Of a stretch of DNA of 64,000 bases, positions 39,094 to 50,600 are shown piece after piece. A model generated the notes under the pieces. The model was not told where the DNA came from. It did no database searches and saw only the letters and a list, made by a program, of their open reading frames with translations. The stretch is from Shinisaurus crocodilurus. Its lineage: Eukaryota > Chordata > Lepidosauria > Squamata > Shinisauridae. Every line of letters starts with the position of its first letter. Within the stretch, counting starts at the first letter, position 1. The translations under genes were made by a program, and so were the position numbers. The stretch is from the NCBI GenBank assembly GCA_021292165.1, contig CM037877.1, positions 204,890,715 through 204,954,714 on the forward strand, given 5' to 3'.

Positions 39094-39908
39094 TGTGAAG
39101 GACCGCCACCAGTCCGTTCCTGCAAAGCACGAGCTTCCACGGCTATTTTGACAGCCTGGAGCGCTCTGCCTGCGATTCCTGATTTAGATGGGTAGTAAAC
39201 ACTAGAATCTAGCACCAAGTCAAAGCGGAACTGCTTTCTAGGCAAAAATGAAAGTACTGTACCTTTATTTGATAGTAGACAATACAAATTGAAAAGGGAG
39301 ATAACGGAAAGTGAAACTAGCAGAAAAGGAAGTGTCTTATTACACAGTCAGAACTACAAAACAACAAAGATTCTATGCTATTCTAGCTAACACCGGAGAT
39401 TCTAACCTAGTCTAAAACTAGAAACTGAACGAACTTACAGCAATGCACCCAGGCGCCCTGCTTGGGGGTTGAGTGTCCAGACTGGCCTGAGCCAAGGTCC
39501 CGTTCTGTGCTCCGTGGCACCTTGCTCCCAACAACCCTTAGAAGCCTTGGCTACTTCTTTTACCCCCTTGCTCACCCCCCCTGTTCCCCCGACCCCTCCC
39601 TCTGCTGACAGGACGAACCGGTCTGGCCAGGCGGGAGGGGTGCTGAGGTTTCTCGACACCCCCTTGCCCATGGCTCTTCAAGGGTGCTTGGAAGGGTGAT
39701 TAAGGGTACTTGACAGTCCATTGAAAATGCTTGGGGGGAAACCATCAAATGTAAATGTGTGTCCCGGACCTGGCAACCATTGAGGGTGCTTGGCGAAGGC
39801 TATCTAGATGCAAATGTGTGTCTGGGACTGAGCTCTCCTGCCCTGGGCAGGGATTATGCAGGTGGGCTGTGGGGCAAAGTGTGTGTTCCGTCAGGCTTTC
39901 TCTCCACA
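39094..39908 (-). mobile_element. Solo LTR, 815 bp
   Basis: Plus strand begins TGTGAAGGACCGCC and ends CTTTCTCTCCACA, the same ends as 24518-26314. Duplication GAGAG (39089-39093) versus AAGAG (39909-39913), one change. TTTATT near 39260 is the reverse of a poly(A) signal, so the LTR reads on the minus strand. It lies in the L1 remnant. Confidence 0.88.
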
Positions 39909-40038
39909 AAGAGTTTTTGCTGAATAGGACGAAACTTGAGATCCATAAATGCTTCAGATATAAATACTAAAGTGGTGTTCCATTGATTAGGCAAAATGAG
40001 ACAGTCCAATTCCCTATCCCATTCCTGCTTAAGATCCT

Positions 40039-40537
40039 GGGCCGATTCACATGACCAAGGAGGCGAGCGGGGGAGGCACCACGGGGCCGTCCGCGCGGGG
40101 CCCGGCTGGGCGCCGCAGATGACCAGTGCCCCGCATGTGTGGGCGGACTGTGGTGGAGCCGGCAGCCCCCGCACCACAGCGCAGTCCTGGCACTAGCGGG
40201 CGGCTGCTCAGGAGGCCCAGCTGGGCCATTTGACCCTACAGGCCAGAGTGGCTGCAGCTCCAGCTGCTCTGGGTTGTCGTCTCTGTGCGGCCACGGGAGG
40301 CCCGCAGAGGGGGAGGCCCGCACTGGGGGAGGCCCGCACAGGGGGGGGCGCCCGCTGTTGGCACGGCAGGCACGCACGCGTGGTAGGGGCTTACCCTTCT
40401 ACCGCCCATGGTGGATTTTGGCACTTCCAGCACATGGCCGTCCTGCGGGGGGGGGCACTGGGCTGCCGTTCACATGGCACGGGAACCATGGGGAAGTGGC
40501 TGCTCCCCTGCAGTTCCCGTGTCGTGTGAACCAGCCC
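40039..40537. mobile_element. GC-rich inverted-repeat element in the L1 remnant
   Basis: Ends GGGCCGATTCACATGAC and, inverted, GGGCTGGTTCACACGAC. The interior is very GC-rich with repeats (GGGGGAGGCCCGCA three times near 40310-40345). Open frames on both strands here are compositional. No clean target duplication was found. Confidence 0.7.
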
Positions 40538-41694
40538 CCTATTTATTCACTGAAAATAAGTATTTATAAACATGGATTGTGGGTCAATATAACTGATCAG
40601 CATCAATTGCTTCCAATAGTGAAGGAAACTCTGAAGCTGTAGAAGTGGCGGGGCCACACCTAGATTCTAACAAATGTTGCAACTGCACGTATTGCCATTC
40701 AGCAGTAGCAGGCAAATCGTATTTGGCACACAAAGCCTAGAATGACAAAAACTCATTATCACCACCACCCATTAATCAATCCAAGGTAAAAATCAACTTA
40801 TCCATCCAAGAACACCACAAACACAATTTCTAACCAATTTTTAAATCTGGATTTCCCTGTAGAGTCATTTTGGCATGAGATAATTGATCAAAATGTAATT
40901 GGCATGACATTATGCCACATGTTTCTAACTGCCTTAACTGTGGGAGGAACCCTATCCGTTTTAATGTGCCAAGAACCTAATGCCATACATTTGGGGAGAG
41001 GATCCAGACAAGAAGATTCCAAAACTGACCAAGGTAGAATGTCTAATCTATGTGGAAAAGCCCAAAATTTAGTAAAGGCAACAAATAGGCCCGATGATAT
41101 AAAGCAAAGTCCAGAAAGCCAAACCTACCTTCTTTAATTGGAAGTTGTATCCTTTTCAAGGATATTTGTGGCAGGGAGGAACACCCCCCCAATTTACAAA
41201 ACAGAGCATTGAGTTTTTGAAAATATTTGCCAGGTATAGATAGAGGAATTCCACGTATAACATAAACAATCTGAGGTATAATATTCATCTTGAGTATATT
41301 TACCTTACCCCACAAACTCAGCTTTAAAGATGCCCATCTATAAATATCTCATGAGATCTCATTAATCAATTTATTCAAATTTAGCTTGATCATTTGAGAT
41401 ATACCTCTGGGAATAAGTATTCCCAAATAAGTAATAAGATCTGGGCACTCTCGAAATTATCAATTAGGTAATATACTATGAGATACAGTATCTCCAGTCT
41501 GCATTAATTCAGACTTTGACCAGTTAATTGAATAGCCAGACAAATCATCAGAACTATTGATTTATTACAGCAGAGCTGGAACAGACGATTGGAGTTTCGA
41601 GATAAGCAATAAAAGATTTTTTTAAAAAGGAAAACAAAAACATAAAAAGAAGTATATGTAAACATACGGAAGTAGGTGACCATAAAAATATTTT

Positions 41695-41890
41695 CCAGAG
41701 GGATAGCCGTGTTAGTCTGTTGCAGCAAAAACGAGTCTTGTGGCACCTTAAAGACTAGTAAATTTATTATGGCATAAAGCTTTTGTGGACTACAGTACAC
41801 TTCATCAGGCACTTCTGATGAAGTGGACTGTGGTCCACAAACATGTATGCCATAATAAATTTGTTAATCTTTAAGGTGACCCAAGACTTT
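41695..41890. repeat. Interspersed repeat of the GTGTTAGTCTGT type
   Basis: ATAGCCGTGTTAGTCTGTTGCAGC, CTTGTGGCACCTTAAAGACTAG and TTTATTATGGCATAAAGCTTTTG, then an inverted second half (TGATGAAGTGGACTGTGG, CATAATAAATTTGTTAATC). A common repeat in reptile DNA; also at 45838-45916 and possibly 60020-60108. Class not assigned. Confidence 0.65.
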
Positions 41891-43794
41891 GTTTTTTATA
41901 AAAAATATTAAATACATAAAGCATGCTTGCTGCGCAGTTCATTGTGCTGGGCAAGTAATATCTTGACAGATGATAAACAAAATCTATGCCATGGAATTAT
42001 AGCAAATTAATTCATCTGACTCATAACAATAAATTGTTATATGGCCAACAATAAAAAGTAGTTACACTGTTAGTAATGAAAGGTGATTCATTCCAATTAA
42101 AACTTTTTAATATTACAAGTAGGTGCATTATTTTTAATTATGTGCATTCATTGTATTATTATTTGACTAGAACTGTAGTACCATACATACCTATGCATCT
42201 CATGAATTAGGTTCCACTATCACAAATACATGTCTCTTTAATTGTGATAATTGTGGGTGCATATTAACATATACCCTTCAGTGGCTGGGTCAAGCATTTT
42301 TCAGCATGGGGCGGGCTGTCGACACAAGCATCGTAACACATTAGCTAACAAACCTTGAGTAACACAAGCTAATGGATAAAAATGTTTTCAGGATCAAAAG
42401 ATATTGGGAATTTCTAGGGAAAGACAAACTCTAACTTTTTGTGCTGTCACGGCTGTGCAGAGCCATATGGTTGGGCTGATGAATAAATCTAAAGTTTTCT
42501 AGATTATGCTCCACGTGTTTAGAATGATGGTGCCAGTCAAATACCATTGCTCCATTGCCCTGCATAAAAAGAGACATATTGAAAACCATGTCAGTTGCAG
42601 TGGCCAGTCTCTTTGGAGATTTTTTTCCCCAGCTCTGTGAGAAGAAAACCTGAACCAGGATTAGTATTAATAAATCAGGTCTAGCCTTAAACTTTTAACT
42701 ACCTGAAGATGTGGAGTGTGGGGAGGTAGAGGGGGCAAGATGGTGCCATCATACATCAAGTACTCTGAGAGGCCTGGCACAATGTGTATACTTGCTTTCA
42801 CTTTTGGAGGTGTTTTTCCAACTGCCACTGCTGCAAGATTGAGGACTAAGGGTAGCATATTTTGTCCAAAATTGTGTTCAAATCTACCTTGTGACACGGA
42901 GCCTTCACCCTACCCCACCATAATCAGGCTGGTCTTGGGAAAAGCTAGGTAGGAAATGGGAATATTGCAGTGTTTAATACAAAGACGGTGAATTTTTAAA
43001 TATGTGATATGCAATATTGACACCAGAATGTTTTGACTTTCAATATTTGTATAGTAAATGTTACAATTCAAATACAAAGAAAAACCAGGGCATTGTTAAA
43101 AGGAAAAATAGAAATGCTGTACACCAAAATGGAGAAAGAAGGGATCTCACTGGCATTGAGTACTGGATTGAATATTCTAAGAATCTGAAAGGGTTTTTTT
43201 TGTCTGGCTCAGAGTTTGTTTGTTTTCTGATGATCTGTCAGGAAAGGTGACTATCCCAGAACAAAAGGTCAGTTTCAGTTGCTGAAGTGTGTATACAGCA
43301 ATTTTTTAAAAAATGTAGGGACATATGACATAAGGCAAAACCCTCTAATAATGCAACAGTGGAAATAATCAAATACATCTAACCCTCAGGTTAAATATCA
43401 CAGGAAATATGCTTTTATGTATGTTACAAATAGATTGGTCATATAATGAGCAGTGAGGTCAAGAAGTAATTGGAGTTACCTCAGGTAATCCATAATGCTA
43501 GTCATGCATATTTTATTTAATAATGTACAGCTATGCTCTTAATATTGTGTTCTAAATTCCATCATCATACTATTGTTTGTATTCTATCACATCTTCTTAG
43601 TCACACTAATGTAAATTGGTGGAATATAAGGTCTAATAATGTGGTTCTCTAAACATTATTGACATGATCCAGAAGCTCACCAGAATATCACAAATAGGGC
43701 TCCAAGCTATAGAAAGACTACGCTAAATGGGTTTGTGTTTTTCCACAGATAACAACTGGAATCCTGTTGGTCATATTTCTCTATTATCTATTAC
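41891..43794. other. Intergenic, nothing recognised
   Basis: AT-rich DNA between ILRUN and SNRPC. No exon, RNA gene or known repeat supported. Confidence 0.5.
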
Positions 43795-44044
43795 TAGTGA
43801 ATGTACCCAGCTTCACATGGGTTGGAATAGGCCATCATTTGCAATATAGAAGCCTTCAAATAAAGTTATTTGTGCCCAGCCCATCTGAGTGAAGCCACTG
43901 CCATGATGTACCCCCGTAGAGGTCTGCCTATGCCATACCTGTGAGGGGGACTGCCCTATAGCAGGGGGGAAGAGGCAGTCATATAACTCTGCCCCTTGGA
44001 GTACTCCCACCTGTCTTCAAGCAGTATCCACTGCCAAGCTATGT

Positions 44045-45103
44045 GCTGGTTAGGGAAATCTGCCACCTAGTGACTGCAGGTGGTCTCCGCACATTCAGAG
44101 GATGATCTCCAAACTATCCTAAATGCTTTTGCAGAAGCATACGAAAAACTTGGTCTCTCACGTAACATCAAAAAAACCAAAGTGCTTCATCAGCAAGTGC
44201 AAGCCAATCCTTTGGTGATGCCATCTATCCAGCTTGGCGGGACAATACTGGAAAATGTCGATCATTTTCCCTATCTTGGCAGCTATCTTTCTGTTACAGC
44301 TTACATCGACAGTGAAATCCAGCATCGTCTGAGCTCCGCAAGTGCCGCATTTTCTCGAATGAAACATAGAGTGTTCGAGGATCGGGATATTTGTAAGAAG
44401 ACCAAAACACTGGTTTATGAAGCCATTATATTACCAACTTTATTGTATGCCTGCGAAACATGGACTATCTATAAACGTCACTTCCACCTCCTTGAAAGGT
44501 TTCATCAACGTTGCCTCCGGAAAATCCTGCAAATTACTTGGGAAGATAGGCGAACAAATGTCAGTGTACTGGAAGAAGCAAAGACTACTAGCATTGAAAA
44601 AATTATCCTTCAACGCCAACTTCAGTGGACCGGTCATGTTGTTCGAATGCCTGACTGCCGTCTCCCAAAGCAGTTACTTTACTCCCAACTCAAGGATGGA
44701 AAGCGGAATATCGGTGGTCAATATAAGAGGTTTAAAGATGTTCATAAGGCTAATCTAAAAAAATGCAATATAAGCATCGAAAACTGGGAAGCTCTGGCCC
44801 ATGAACGATCTAACTGGAGGTTGGCCTTTCACAAAGGTTCCATGGACTTTGAAGAAGCCCGAGTGCAAGGTGAAAGGGAGAAACGTGCTAAGCGAAAAGC
44901 ACGTCAAATGAATCCTTTACAGGACCATCTTCTATCTGGTAACCTGTGTCCTCACTGTGGGAAGCTGTGTGGATCTAGAATTGGCCTCCACAGTCACTTA
45001 CGGACCCATCGCTAGAGTCTACACAATCTTCTTTAGAATTTCCTCCTTTTATCCCGGAAGACAATCTTACTCGGTCACGAGTGATCGCCTGATGATGATG
45101 ACT
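44045..45103 (+). mobile_element. Zinc-finger-type LINE 3' end, well preserved
   Basis: 5'-truncated non-LTR retrotransposon. Its 3' part is open for 311 codons (next entry) and it ends in GATGATGATGA triplets at about 45093-45103. It matches the split minus-strand copy at 36107-37980. Confidence 0.85.
44080..45015 (+). pseudogene. LINE reverse transcriptase C-terminal part with C2H2-like finger (5'-truncated)
   Basis: This is the C-terminal 311 codons of a LINE polyprotein, uninterrupted. Visible in order: thumb region SEDDLQTILNAFAEAYEKLG, PSIQLGGTILENVDHFPYLG, ILPTLLYACETWTIYKRHF, the basic region FHQRCLRKILQITWEDRR, QLQWTGHVVRMPDCRLPKQ, GGQYKRFKDV, and a final finger CPHCGKLCGSRIGLHSHLRTH with the C-X2-C-X12-H-X3-4-H spacing of a nucleic-acid-binding finger. 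The catalytic YADD box and endonuclease are missing upstream, so it cannot move by itself. The ATG at 44080 is a chance start. Clade is not certain; similar C-termini occur in several RTE/I-related groups. Confidence 0.85.
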
Positions 45104-45837
45104 GCAAGTTTCAAACACATGGGCACATTTAAATTAATTAATGCATTTGAAAAACAAAATAACCCCAAGGTGCACATCCCTAGGGTCCCCTTTAGTATGC
45201 ATGCCAAATTTCAGGTGTCTAAGTTTCACAGACTTGGAGCTATGATGCTGACAGACAGACATTCTCTTTTATTATTATAGATGGGTAATTCTACCATTTT
45301 ACTTTTTAATAATGGCATGTGTCCTATCTCTCCCCCAGCCCCCAAGCACACACGCGTGTGCGCACATGCACACACACATGCGTCCTCTGATCTTGATGTG
45401 CCTATTACAAACACAAAGGACTTACATTTAAAGATCGCTAGCATTACCAGGCACACATTCGGCAAAATCACATGGTAGCAGTCTTCCTGAGCTCTACCAC
45501 TTGAGTCTGCAGATGAAATTTCCATGCAGTGGGAATATTTGAAAGCAAGAAAAATTTGAAATGTGATTCCCCACCTGTAGTCTGAAATATTACTGTTCAG
45601 GAAGTATACTATGTAATGTTGCTGAATATGTAGAGTGGCCACTGAAATAAATAGAACTACTCACATTATGGTTTCAGTAATCTGGAATTATGTGCAATTT
45701 TTTTATTATTCTACAATCACTAGTATAATTCATCTGACATTCAGATTAAGGTCTGTAATACTTGAACGTTAATAACTTTCTGAGTTAAAATGATGTTATT
45801 GTATACATTAGCAATACATGGATGGTTTTATTGTAAC

Positions 45838-45916
45838 AATTTCCAGAGGGTAGCCCGTTTAGTCTGTTGTAGCCAAAACAACAAAAAGTCTTGTGGCATC
45901 TAAAAGACTAATCCTG
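45838..45916. repeat. Fragment of the GTGTTAGTCTGT interspersed repeat
   Basis: AGAGGGTAGCCCGTTTAGTCTG and GTCTTGTGGCATCTAAAAGACTAA match 41695-41780. Confidence 0.7.
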
Positions 45917-45986
45917 GCATAAATAACAGATCAATGTTTATGTAAGCTGTTTCTGTAAGTTGTTTTGCAATGTATGCATACATAAT

Positions 45987-46863
45987 TGTGGAGGAAGGGG
46001 GGGCTGGCTGACCCACCACAACCCACCCTTTCCTACCCCAAAGGACCCAAGACCCCCAGAGATCTCAAGGTACCAGACTGCCAAGCAATCCTACTTGAAT
46101 CTCTGTTCAGGGACTTGCCTTTATGACTGTAACCTGGATTTAGATGCTGGAACCACAGAGCAATCCACAAACACCATGTGGGGTAAAAAACCAAAGAAGG
46201 TTTATTCTGGTAGCATTTTACAACAAGAATAGGGAAATGAGGGAAGCACATGAAATTAGAGAGAGACACTTTGGTACACAGTAATAGAGCTGCAAAAATA
46301 ACAAAACCTACTGATTCTTTATATCTCCCAGGCACACACACTGTTACCTGGGGGTCAGTTCTCTTCCAGGGTTGGATCCAGCACAGCCTTGCCGCCCGGG
46401 GGGACTACTTCACCTACCCGAAGGTCCGAGATGGGTAGCCCTCCACACGGCCTGCCTTGCCAAAGCCCTCATTCAGCTAATTTCACCAGGAGCTACCTGG
46501 GGTTGGATCCTGAGGCCGCCCGAAGGCTTGGACCTCTGCTTGGCTTGCTGCCATTGCTCCACAGCCAGCAACCACGTGATGAACAAAGACAAAACCCACA
46601 CTTTGGGAAATATACCTCCCCTCCCCTCCTTTCTGTAGCTTTGCTGCTTCTAGCCAATCATGATGCACTTCATCTGGCCAGGCAGGGGAGGGAGACTCAT
46701 GACATTTGCATCTGAAAAGCCGTAGACTTTCAGGCGCCATGTCTCATCTGATACTTTATGCACATTTCGCCTCCTCCCAGCCCCCCAACTGGCCTTACTG
46801 GGTTTACACATGAGGAGGCGTGTGTGTGTGTGCATGTAGGAACCCCCAAAGGCTCTTTTCACA
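45987..46863 (-). mobile_element. Solo LTR, 877 bp, minus strand
   Basis: Plus strand begins TGTGGAGGAAGG and ends GGCTCTTTTCACA, with exact duplication ATAAT (45982-45986, 46864-46868). The reverse poly(A) signal GTTTATTCTGG near 46200 gives minus orientation. Shares CATCTGGCCAGGCAGGGGAGG (inverted) with the LTR at 29370-30077, so both belong to one family. Confidence 0.9.
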
Positions 46864-46868
46864 ATAAT

Positions 46869-47420
46869 GAACTATTTGGAAGTTGATTTAAGATCCAAAA
46901 ACTAAACAAACAAACAAAAGCTAAAATACTGGCATGGACCGTTTTGACAAACGACACCAATCACCGTAAATGGCAGTGGGACATAAAAAGACTATGAATC
47001 CCGCTATGCAGCGCGGATATTGGGGTCTTGGTCAAAGGCTATCCCACATTCAAAATCCTGGGTTTTGTCCTAAAGAAATCGTAGGGATGCAGAAAGATTC
47101 TAGTATAGAAAGTCTATGTGACAGATCATCGCAGTAAAAACAAAACAAGCCGCCTTTTCCATAAACAACCCTTTTGGCACAACCTCTTAATCGCCATACC
47201 CGTTTGCTACAGCTACGCCTGAATACACAACTGGTAGAAATTATCCGGAACTGTAGACTGTAAGTCCTTCGTGGAAGGAACCTGTCTTTTGAAAACTGCC
47301 TTGCATATACATTGGATATGATGATAACAATCGCTGTCCTGATTAGCACTTCCAGTTTGAAATTGAACTGGGATTCGTCTCCTACTTCTGCGCAAAATAT
47401 ATAGGCTTCTAACAATAGAT
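46869..47420. other. Intergenic upstream of SNRPC, nothing recognised
   Basis: No repeat or exon supported; unique-looking DNA that may include distal promoter elements. Confidence 0.45.
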
Positions 47421-47439
47421 ATGAACGCCTCAGAGCGTC

Positions 47440-47614
47440 GCTATTCGCCCTATTCAGAGGGCATCGTAGCCAATAGCAATTTTTTCATTTTTGCCGGAAG
47501 TCCAGGCTATGTATCTTTTGTATCTCTATGGTGGAAAGGGAGGCAAGTCGCATAGTGACTACGCCATTTCCTGTCGACATTTACGCGACCGGGAGTGGAA
47601 CGCTTGGGCGCAAC
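47440..47614 (+). promoter_or_regulatory. SNRPC: SNRPC promoter and 5' UTR
   Basis: The 175 bases before the start codon have no TATA box but carry housekeeping-type sites: CCAAT at 47470-47474, an ETS site GCCGGAAGT at 47493-47501, and CGCCATTTC with an adjacent TTCCTG (YY1/ETS-like) at 47562-47573. Several CpGs lie close to the ATG. TATA-less ETS/YY1/CCAAT promoters are usual for spliceosome genes. The exact start site is not visible. Confidence 0.6.
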
Positions 47615-47622
47615 ATGCCGAA
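47615..47622 (+). CDS. SNRPC: SNRPC coding exon 1 (8 coding bases)
   Basis: ATGCCGAA followed by donor GTGAGT. It encodes Met-Pro and two bases of Lys3. The first coding exon is this short in vertebrate SNRPC because the start codon lies at the end of exon 1. Confidence 0.95.
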
Positions 47623-50600
47623 GTGAGTAAACCGGCGAGTGCTGAGATGAAAAGTACGGGGTTGCTGGTGGAGGAAATAGGAAAGTGGCGGGCGGGGTGC
47701 GGATTGGGTAGGTAGGAGGAGAAGTTGCGGAAGAGAAGGAAATGGGAGATTTGGCGGTTCTGTACTGTTAAGAGTGTTTTCTTTGCAGTGCTTCCGTTTT
47801 TTTACACATTGCATTCCTCTCCCAGGGTTTGCAAATAGCTTCACTAATGAGAATTGGTTTCTCTTATTGTCTAGAGAAATTAATGTCAGTACTGGGTTGC
47901 AAGTACTTTCTCTCAAGTCAAGTACTAACCTTCCCTCCCCCGACTCCTATTTTTTTGTATAAGCTTTAAAACAGCGATCCTGCGTACAGTCATGCCTTGG
48001 ATTGAGAGCATAATTCGTTCCGGAAAGGTGCTTGTAATCCAAAACACTCTTATATCAAAACGAAATCCCCCCCAAAAAATTTGTACAGAGATTTTTAATT
48101 TAAGCCGTACTACAGTGCTTGTATTGCAAGACGACGCTTGTATATCAAGTAAAAAAAAATTAAATAAATATTAAAAATTTTGCTTGTCTTGCAAAACGCT
48201 CTCAAACCAAGTTACTTGTAATCCAAGGTATTACTGTATTCTTCCTTGTAAGTCACTCACAAGAGCATGGGATTTGTCTTCATTAGTTACTGACACCACG
48301 ACTGGCTCCAGGTTTGAGGAGGATCCTGGTAAAGTGTCCTCTGGTACCACCACCACCACCCGTTTTAATTTCCCACAATATTCTGGAATAATGCTATGTA
48401 CGGGGCATTGTGGGTAATTAAAATAGTTGGTGGTTCCCAAGCCAGCTGCTCTGCCTACGATATCAGATCCAGACTGACAGACCTGCTCTTGTAGCATGAT
48501 CTTAACTGGTGCATTTAGTTCCTCAGTCACTTGCAAAAGTGAAAATAATAGATTCTTTTCCCATTCTTAATGCTTAAGAGGAGATTTGTATTAGTATCCG
48601 AGTGTGGCTATTGATGGAACCTGTACATGGATATAGATATGTGAATAAAATATATTTGAAGGAAAAAAGAATGGTATTGTGTACCACAAGTGAAAAGTTA
48701 ATATTTTTCTAGGGGACATAAATGAGCTAGCTTCTTACTGTAAAAGTTAAATTGCTAGTTTAACTAAAAAGCAAAAGCATATCTAAACTTTTTTATAATT
48801 CTCAGATGTTAAGCAAGCAGTCATTACTGCTACTTCTAATGCATGTTTGTCTCACCTTCTAGGTTTTATTGTGATTACTGTGATACTTACCTCACCCATG
48901 ACTCTGTAAGTAGTAAATTTCACAATGTTACAATGTGAATGTTTCAATAGTTCTTTCCTTTGAAGTACGTATTATTCCTGGGTACATTTAATAAATTAAA
49001 CCAAATTGTCTAGTCATTACTTTATATTTTTTCTTAAAATATATCAATCTAAAAAGAAGCCACTGAGTGGTGAATTTTCATAGTTTAGATACTCATGCTG
49101 CAAATATTTATATATTTGCTTAATTTCACTGCCATTCAAATAGTGAGACAAATCGAAGTAGAAGTTATATATGCAGGAGTGCAAGATCAAGGCTATGAAC
49201 AGAAGAATATCAGTGAGAACTTGTTGGAAAAATATTTAGCAGCCAACAGTTGACATGTTGTTGACATATTTAATATCTGTTACAGTTGCTGACATTTTTA
49301 ATACCTCCCACAGCTACCTTTGAAAAAAACTTAAAATATGTGTTAATCATGAACAGTATCCAGTACTACTGCTGCACCTTTGGTCATACTGTTGCACCAG
49401 CAGGATCGAACACTAGTGCAACAGGAAGCTAGTTGTTCCTAAGGTAACCCTGGAAACTAGCCAAAACACTCATTTCTGGATCGGGGAGCTCCTTTCTGCA
49501 AGCTCCTCTGACTTGCCCCATTCTGGAAATGAGTCTTTCGACTCATTCCTGGTTGCTTTAGGAACCACTAGCTTCCTGTTGTGCTAGTGGTCAGTCCCAC
49601 TGGCATGCAGGCATGGATAGATACTGCCCCATGTTTCCTTATCTGAGAACATCAGTGATATGAACAAGATTCTTTACTGTGCATTCCTATTCATGTCTAC
49701 TCAGAAGTAAGCCTGACTTTAATGGGGTTTACTCCCAGCTAAATGTATAAGATTGCAGCCTTTTGTATATATTGGAGATAAATCTTGGGCTCATGGGTAT
49801 GTCAGTGGTTGGAGAGCAACAATTCTTTGTCTTGCAGCCATCTGTGAGAAAAACCCATTGCAGTGGCAGGAAACACAAAGAGAATGTGAAAGACTACTAT
49901 CAAAAATGGATGGAAGAACAAGCACAGAGCCTGATTGATAAAACAAGTAAGTCATATCTGTGCAATGACTGTTTCACATAGAATCTTTTATTAACCTTGA
50001 TTCTTTTGCACGTGGTTAATGAAAGTACACAGTAACCTAGGAAACTAGTTCAGCCCTTTTTGTCATAGCACATCTGTGGATGAAGCTATGCTTCTATTAG
50101 CTTTTCTGTATTGGAAAGTTGTGGAACTGGTTGACCCTTAAAGTTTACAGGTCATGTCATGAAGTAATAAATAGTGATTTCCATTGGAAAATTATGGAAT
50201 TTATGTCCTACGTTATTGCAAGCACAGCTTTGACAAAAGCAGTATTTTATAAACTTTGCCATAGTTTCCACTGAGCAGATACAGCCATATCTGATCTTGT
50301 TTCTCTTTAAACATTTGAAAAGCTGTTCCTTTAAAGCTATTCCATGCTTTGTCCACCATGTAGATGATTTTTTTCTAAATTTGCATTCAAATATTTTCCA
50401 GTTATACAGAGCACTTAACTCTATAACTGACAAGACAATTCTATACATATCTCCTCAGACATAAGCTTCACTGAGTTCAGTGGGACTTACTCTCAGGTAA
50501 GTTGGTATAGGATTGTAGCCTTAGCTTAGAACCCAATGAGTTTTGAAGCTTTTGAAAGTGCTTTGTTTTCATTTGGCCATTGCTTCAAGTGGACTTACAG

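Larger units (their letters stand above)
38826..41530 (-). mobile_element. L1-clade LINE ORF2 C-terminal remnant, minus strand, with two nested insertions
   Basis: Minus-strand translation at 41043-41315 (GKVNILKMNIIPQIVYVIRG, IPGKYFQKLN, EGRFGFLDFALYHRA) and at 38810-39130 (CWCNIPNAPFNHMFWKCP, IVIWINFVLE) matches the region after the reverse transcriptase of L1/Tx1-type ORF2. Stops and shifts are frequent. It is interrupted by an LTR (39094-39908) and a GC-rich element (40039-40537). The 5' boundary near 41530 is uncertain. Confidence 0.75.
43795..45290. mobile_element. Unclassified mobile element with a LINE inserted
   Basis: The left edge TCTATTACTAGTGAATGTACCC and right edge ...CAGACAGACATTCTCTTTTATTATTATAGAT have the look of elements with ends of the type 'ACTAGYGAAYGTACCC ... 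TTATTATATAGAT' seen in many animals. The LINE fragment 44045-45103 separates the two parts. Class is a guess. Confidence 0.4.

Noticed and set aside
39967..40642. Open frames of 99-167 codons on both strands
   Set aside because: They fall in a GC-rich inverted-repeat element; Gly/Ala/Pro-rich without domain or splice context.
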